Positions 44,802-48,075 of a stretch of 48,075 nucleotides of DNA are shown piece by piece. This DNA is from an uncultured Verrucomicrobiota bacterium (GTDB lineage: Bacteria > Verrucomicrobiota > Verrucomicrobiia > Limisphaerales > UBA9464), in contig CAIXUG010000054.1 in the NCBI GenBank assembly GCA_903922605.1, positions 1 through 48,075 of the forward strand, written 5' to 3'. The notes beneath the pieces were generated by a model, which was not told the origin of the DNA, made no database searches, and saw only the letters and a program-made list of their open reading frames with translations. Numbering within the stretch: position 1 is the stretch's first letter; each line of letters begins with the position of its first letter. A program made the position numbers and the translations under genes.

Positions 44802-47411
44802 ATGAAACCAAAGCTCCCATGCAGCCATCGGTCGATGGCGGCGGGTTTCCGCTGGCTGAGGCTGCTGGCACTGCTCTGCTGCGGCGGGCTGCTGCTGCCA
44901 GTGCTGCACGCCCAGAACCGGTCGGCGGACCGGCTGGCGTTTGAGGCGGCCTCGCGGGACTTCAACTCGCAGCAATGGGACCGGGCGGTGAAGGAGTTAT
45001 CCGACTTTGAGTCCAAGTTCGCCAAGTCGCCGCTGCGCGGCGAAGCCGGCCAGCTACGCCTGTTCGCGCAGGCCGAGGCGACGGCGGCGCATGGCGATCT
45101 GGCGGCGTCGGGCGATCTGTTCGCGCAGTTCCAGCGCAGCTTCCCGGCTGCGGCCCAGGCCGCCCATGCCGCGTTGCGGGAGGCCACGGTGCGGCTGAAA
45201 CTGGGTGATTCCAAGGCGGCGGTATCCGTGCTCTCCGCGACTAACAGCCCATTTATGCGGGCTGTTGCGGAAGGCAAGGATGCGGAACTGATTTTCGGCG
45301 GCCTGCTGCTGAAGGCGGAGGCCCTGGTGGCGGCGAAGGAACTGACGCTGGCGGAAGTGGCCCTGATCCAGGCCTCCGGCAGTGCCAAGTCGTCCCGGGA
45401 CGAGTGGGAACGCCTGCGCCTCCTGGTCGAGGTTCAGGATGCCGCCGGACGACCGTTGGACGCGGCGCAGACAGCGCAAAAGCTGAAGGCGGTCGCCGAG
45501 CAGGATACGGCTCTGGCCGGACGTCGGGCGGAGGCGGTCGCGCTGACCGGCCGGCTGTGGCTGCGCCAGGGCGACACCAACCGCGCGATTGCCGAATATC
45601 AGGCGAACACGGTTCCCGGCACCCCGGCCGACTACCTGCGTGAAGCCACTTTCTCGCTCGCCGACGCCTACCTGAGCCGGGGTGAGCTCGCCAAGGCGCG
45701 TGACCGTTTGGAGGCCTTCGTGACCGCGCAGCCGGCCGATGCGGAGCTGAACCGGGCGCGCCTGCTGCTGGGACAGACCCAGTTCCGGCAATATCAGGAG
45801 GCCGTGGCGGCGAAGCAGACGGCGGCCGCCTCGACGCTGCTGACGCTTGCGGCGACCCAGTATCAGTCGGCGCTGACCAACCAGCCGGCGGCGGAACTGC
45901 TGGGGCCGTTGCTGTTGGCGCGGGGGTGGACGCTCTGGGAGGAAGGCCTGACCGGTGGCATCCCGGACCGGGTGCGTGAGGCGGGCAGCAATTTTCTGGC
46001 GGCCGCCACCGCGCTGCCCCACGGAGGAGACCAGGCGGTGGCACGCTTCAAGGCGGCCGACTGCCAGTTCCAACTCGGCTATGTGGCGAGCTCACTGACG
46101 AACTATCTGGCCGTGCTGGATGGCTACGCGGACGCGCCCGCAGTGGCGGAACTCATCGAGCCGGCGGCGAGCCAGGCCGTGCTGGCCGCCACCCAATCGG
46201 GCAGCCGCGAGTCCGCTGAACGGGCGATGGCGCGGTTGCTGACGGTCAACCCGGGCGGTACGGCGGCGGCGCGCGGGGCGCTGCTGCTGGGGCAGTCACT
46301 GGCCAAAACCGGCGACATCGCGCGGGCACGTGAGACACTGGCCGGCTTTTTGGCGAAGTTCCCGGAAACTTCCCTGAGGCCTGAGGTGGAACTGATGCTG
46401 GGCACAGTCGAGCTGCGGGCACGTAACTGGACGAACGCGCTGGAGGCGCTCGGGAACTGGCTGAAGGCGAACCCGAACCACCCGCAGGTGCCCCGGGCGG
46501 AATTTGACCGGGCCTGGGCGGCGGCGCAGGCGGGCCAGACCACCAATGCGACGGCGGAATTTGCCCGGCTGGCCGCGCGTTTCCCCACCAACACCCTGGC
46601 CCCAACCGCCCAGCTTTGGCTGGCGGACAACTATTTCCGGCAGGGCGATTATACCGGTGCGGAGCAGGCGTGCAATGCGTTGGTCACCAACACGGCCTGG
46701 ACCGGCTCGGACGCCTGGCACCGGGCGCGATTCTGGGCGGCGGAGGCGGCCCGCAAACGGCAGAGCTTCGGCAGCGCCAGCAAGCAGCTGCTCGACATCC
46801 TGAATGACAAGAGCACCCCGAACAACTGGGTCGTGGCGGCTTATTTTGCGCTGGGTGAACTCCGGCTGGAGCAGCCGGCGGATGATCCGGCCCGGCCGCT
46901 GGGCAACGTAAGCCTGGCCCTGGAGGCCTTCACGGCGGTGGCCCAGCTGACCAATGCGCCACAGGCCGCGCCGGCGCTGGGCAAGATGGCCGACTGTCAC
47001 CTGCAGCTGGCCGCCCTGAACACCAACAGCTACACGCGGGCGGCGGAGCTGTATCAGCGGGCCCTGGAGTTTCCCGGTGCCGATCTGGCGGTGCGGTGCA
47101 AGGCGGCGGTGGGCCTGGGAATCGTGCAGGAAAAACTCGCCCAGCGGGCCGGCGCGGATGCCGGGCCTTTCTGGGAGGCGGCGCTGAACCGCTATCTGGA
47201 TGTGGCGCACGGCAAGCTGTGCCGGCCGGGAGAGGTCATGGACCCGTGGTGGGTGAAAGAGGCCGGACGCGATGCGGGGCAGGTGCTGGAACTGACGGGC
47301 AAATGGCGCGAGGCCGCCTTGCTTTACGACTGGCTGGCCGGCGAACTGCCGGCCCAACAGGCGGCCTGGCGGGCCCGGGCTGTCCAGGCACGCCAGCAGG
47401 CAGGTGGTTGA
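44802..47411 (+). CDS. Secreted TPR-repeat protein
   Basis: This 869-residue protein has a signal peptide (LRLLALLCCGGLLLPVLHA, mature from about QN) and a body of helical TPR-like repeats, among them AFEAASRDFNSQQWDRAVKE, ARDRLEAFVTAQPADAELN, RARETLAGFLAKFPET and FRQGDYTGAEQACNALV. Such proteins act as periplasmic scaffolds, resembling YbgF/BamD-like organisers. It lies only 22 bp after uvrA, yet has no repair motif, so a shared transcript does not imply shared function. ATG 44835 is an alternative start that shortens the charged head. Confidence 0.87.
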   Translation: MKPKLPCSHRSMAAGFRWLRLLALLCCGGLLLPVLHAQNRSADRLAFEAASRDFNSQQWDRAVKELSDFESKFAKSPLRGEAGQLRLFAQAEATAAHGDLAASGDLFAQFQRSFPAAAQAAHAALREATVRLKLGDSKAAVSVLSATNSPFMRAVAEGKDAELIFGGLLLKAEALVAAKELTLAEVALIQASGSAKSSRDEWERLRLLVEVQDAAGRPLDAAQTAQKLKAVAEQDTALAGRRAEAVALTGRLWLRQGDTNRAIAEYQANTVPGTPADYLREATFSLADAYLSRGELAKARDRLEAFVTAQPADAELNRARLLLGQTQFRQYQEAVAAKQTAAASTLLTLAATQYQSALTNQPAAELLGPLLLARGWTLWEEGLTGGIPDRVREAGSNFLAAATALPHGGDQAVARFKAADCQFQLGYVASSLTNYLAVLDGYADAPAVAELIEPAASQAVLAATQSGSRESAERAMARLLTVNPGGTAAARGALLLGQSLAKTGDIARARETLAGFLAKFPETSLRPEVELMLGTVELRARNWTNALEALGNWLKANPNHPQVPRAEFDRAWAAAQAGQTTNATAEFARLAARFPTNTLAPTAQLWLADNYFRQGDYTGAEQACNALVTNTAWTGSDAWHRARFWAAEAARKRQSFGSASKQLLDILNDKSTPNNWVVAAYFALGELRLEQPADDPARPLGNVSLALEAFTAVAQLTNAPQAAPALGKMADCHLQLAALNTNSYTRAAELYQRALEFPGADLAVRCKAAVGLGIVQEKLAQRAGADAGPFWEAALNRYLDVAHGKLCRPGEVMDPWWVKEAGRDAGQVLELTGKWREAALLYDWLAGELPAQQAAWRARAVQARQQAGG

Positions 47412-47440
47412 CACGACGTGGAAAACGGCGGCGGCAACTA

Positions 47441-47924
47441 GGGCCTATTAACACTATTTGACCCGAAGGGTTGGAAGAGGGTACGCTCCGGGGAATGGAA
47501 CTCACCGAGGAGCAGTACCTGCGGATTGCCGACTGCCTGCCGCGCCAGCGTGGCAATGTGAGCCTGAGCAACCTGCGGTTGCTCAACGCCCTGCTGTATG
47601 TTTTGGAGAACGGCTGCAAATGGCGTGGGCTGCCGCCGCACTTCGGCAACTGGCACACCATTTACACGCGAATGAACCGCTGGAGCAAAGCCGGGGGTGC
47701 TGGACCGCGTCTTTGCCCGGCTGCAGCAGGAACAGATCCTGTCGCTGCGCCTCGAACAGGTGTGCCTGGACAGCACGGTCGTCAAAGTTCATCCCGACGG
47801 GACCGGCGCCCTAAAAAAGCCGCCCACAAGCCCTCGGGCGCTCCCGCGGAGGCTGCACCACCAAGATTCATCTGGTTGCCGCGGATGCTCGGTGCGCCCT
47901 GATGATCAAACTCTCCCCGGGCTA
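47441..47924 (+). mobile_element. IS5-family (IS427-like) insertion sequence remnant
   Basis: The left end begins GGGCCTATTAACACTA at 47441, resembling IS5-family inverted repeat ends that start GAGCCTGTTAACACT, just after an ACTAG sequence that could be the target. The element contains a frameshifted transposase and stops abruptly where a second element begins (47925). No matching right end is present. Confidence 0.7.
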
Positions 47925-47925
47925 G
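47495..47925 (+). pseudogene. IS5-family transposase, frameshifted and truncated
   Basis: The 5' part reads MELTEEQYLRIADCLPRQRG and WRGLPPHFGNWHTIY, then after a G5 run (47691-47695) continues in the +1 frame as VLDRVFARLQQEQ...CLDSTVVKVH, and after an A6 run (47813-47818) shifts again to read PQALGRSRGGCTTKIHLVAA and MIKLSPG before a stop (47923-47925). These are clear IS5/IS427 transposase segments with the DDE domain started but the C-terminus missing. The first shift may be the family's own frameshift, the second is damage. Inactive. Confidence 0.85.
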
Positions 47926-48075
47926 AGCATTTTAAATAATGTTGTAGCCACAGGAGGCGAACCAGTTGAGGGCGTCCCGGGCGGTGATGGTCAGGAGGGC
48001 GGCGGCGATGGCGGCGAGGAGGGTTTCACGGGTGCGGGCCTCCGCCCCACGGAGGAAGGTCTTCACCTTGCTCCA
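47925..48075 (-). mobile_element. IS630-family element, 3' end only
   Basis: An end sequence GAGCATTTTAAATAATG begins at 47925, directly after a TA (47923-47924), the usual IS630 target. It is followed by the C-terminal end of a transposase gene on the minus strand. The element continues beyond the window. Confidence 0.65.
47932..48075 (-). CDS. IS630-family transposase, C-terminal end (partial)
   Basis: The minus strand reads WSKVKTFLRGAEARTRETLL and ITARDALNWFASCGYNII to a TAA stop, 47 residues. WSKVKxFLR and the DAxxWFxxCGY end are typical of IS630/DDE_3 transposases. The N-terminus, including the catalytic residues, lies outside the window. Confidence 0.85.
   Translation of the reverse strand, partial: WSKVKTFLRGAEARTRETLLAAIAAALLTITARDALNWFASCGYNII

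Overview
The window is 48 kb of high-GC bacterial chromosome. Several traits point to the Verrucomicrobiota (a Limisphaerales/Pedosphaera-like lineage): LL-diaminopimelate aminotransferase (DapL) for lysine and peptidoglycan, an LPS export locus with KdsC and LptBAC-like genes beside HprK, a pseudopilin of the short-leader '[18 protein letters not shown]' type, a long-headed Rho, an LQGTW-type secreted protein, weak Shine-Dalgarno signals, and many small repeats. This placement is inference from gene content, not a database match.

Layout. 1-5344: a possible IS end, then six small membrane or secreted proteins on the + strand, the first fusing a membrane domain to a ferritin-like di-iron domain. 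5420-8377: a Gfo/Idh/MocA oxidoreductase, a HAD phosphatase and a conserved unknown, tightly packed. 8392-12257 (minus): kdsC-lptC-lptA-lptB-[antitoxin-PemK toxin]-hprK. 12258-15905 (minus): rho and dapL, with a long rho leader. 16054-20798 (minus): two copies of an unknown gene, an orphan ParD-like antitoxin, a fosmidomycin-resistance-type MFS exporter with a sugar isomerase-like gene, and a small membrane protein. 20820-24305 (minus): a 1161-residue protein joining 2-oxoacid dehydrogenase E1alpha, E1beta, a lipoyl domain and a 3-oxoacyl-ACP synthase III. 24355-33030: tRNA-Gly, pyrC, a GmhB-like HAD protein, a secreted protein, a DHH phosphoesterase, a GNAT acetyltransferase, a B12-binding radical SAM protein and a GH71/99-like lipoprotein. 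33184-35311: ExbB-ExbD-TonB-like energy transduction genes plus a zinc-ribbon protein. 35321-41523: guaB, a Spy-like periplasmic protein, an esterase, an LQGTW protein, a pseudopilin and a Phd-PIN toxin-antitoxin pair. 41765-47411: uvrA and a large TPR protein. 47441-48075: an IS5-family remnant broken by an IS630-family element.

The most striking features are (1) the E1-lipoyl-KASIII fusion, which has no E2 acyltransferase domain and suggests a one-polypeptide route from a 2-oxoacid to a primed fatty-acyl or polyketide chain; (2) GC-rich palindromic repeats that sit in frame inside protein-coding genes (the radical SAM gene and the linker of the fusion), adding peptide segments of the type GRAARP; and (3) several families of degenerate heptanucleotide tandem arrays resembling cyanobacterial STRR sequences, two of which form long inverted repeats and one of which lies inside uvrA. 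Three toxin-antitoxin loci, two of them complete, are scattered among housekeeping genes.
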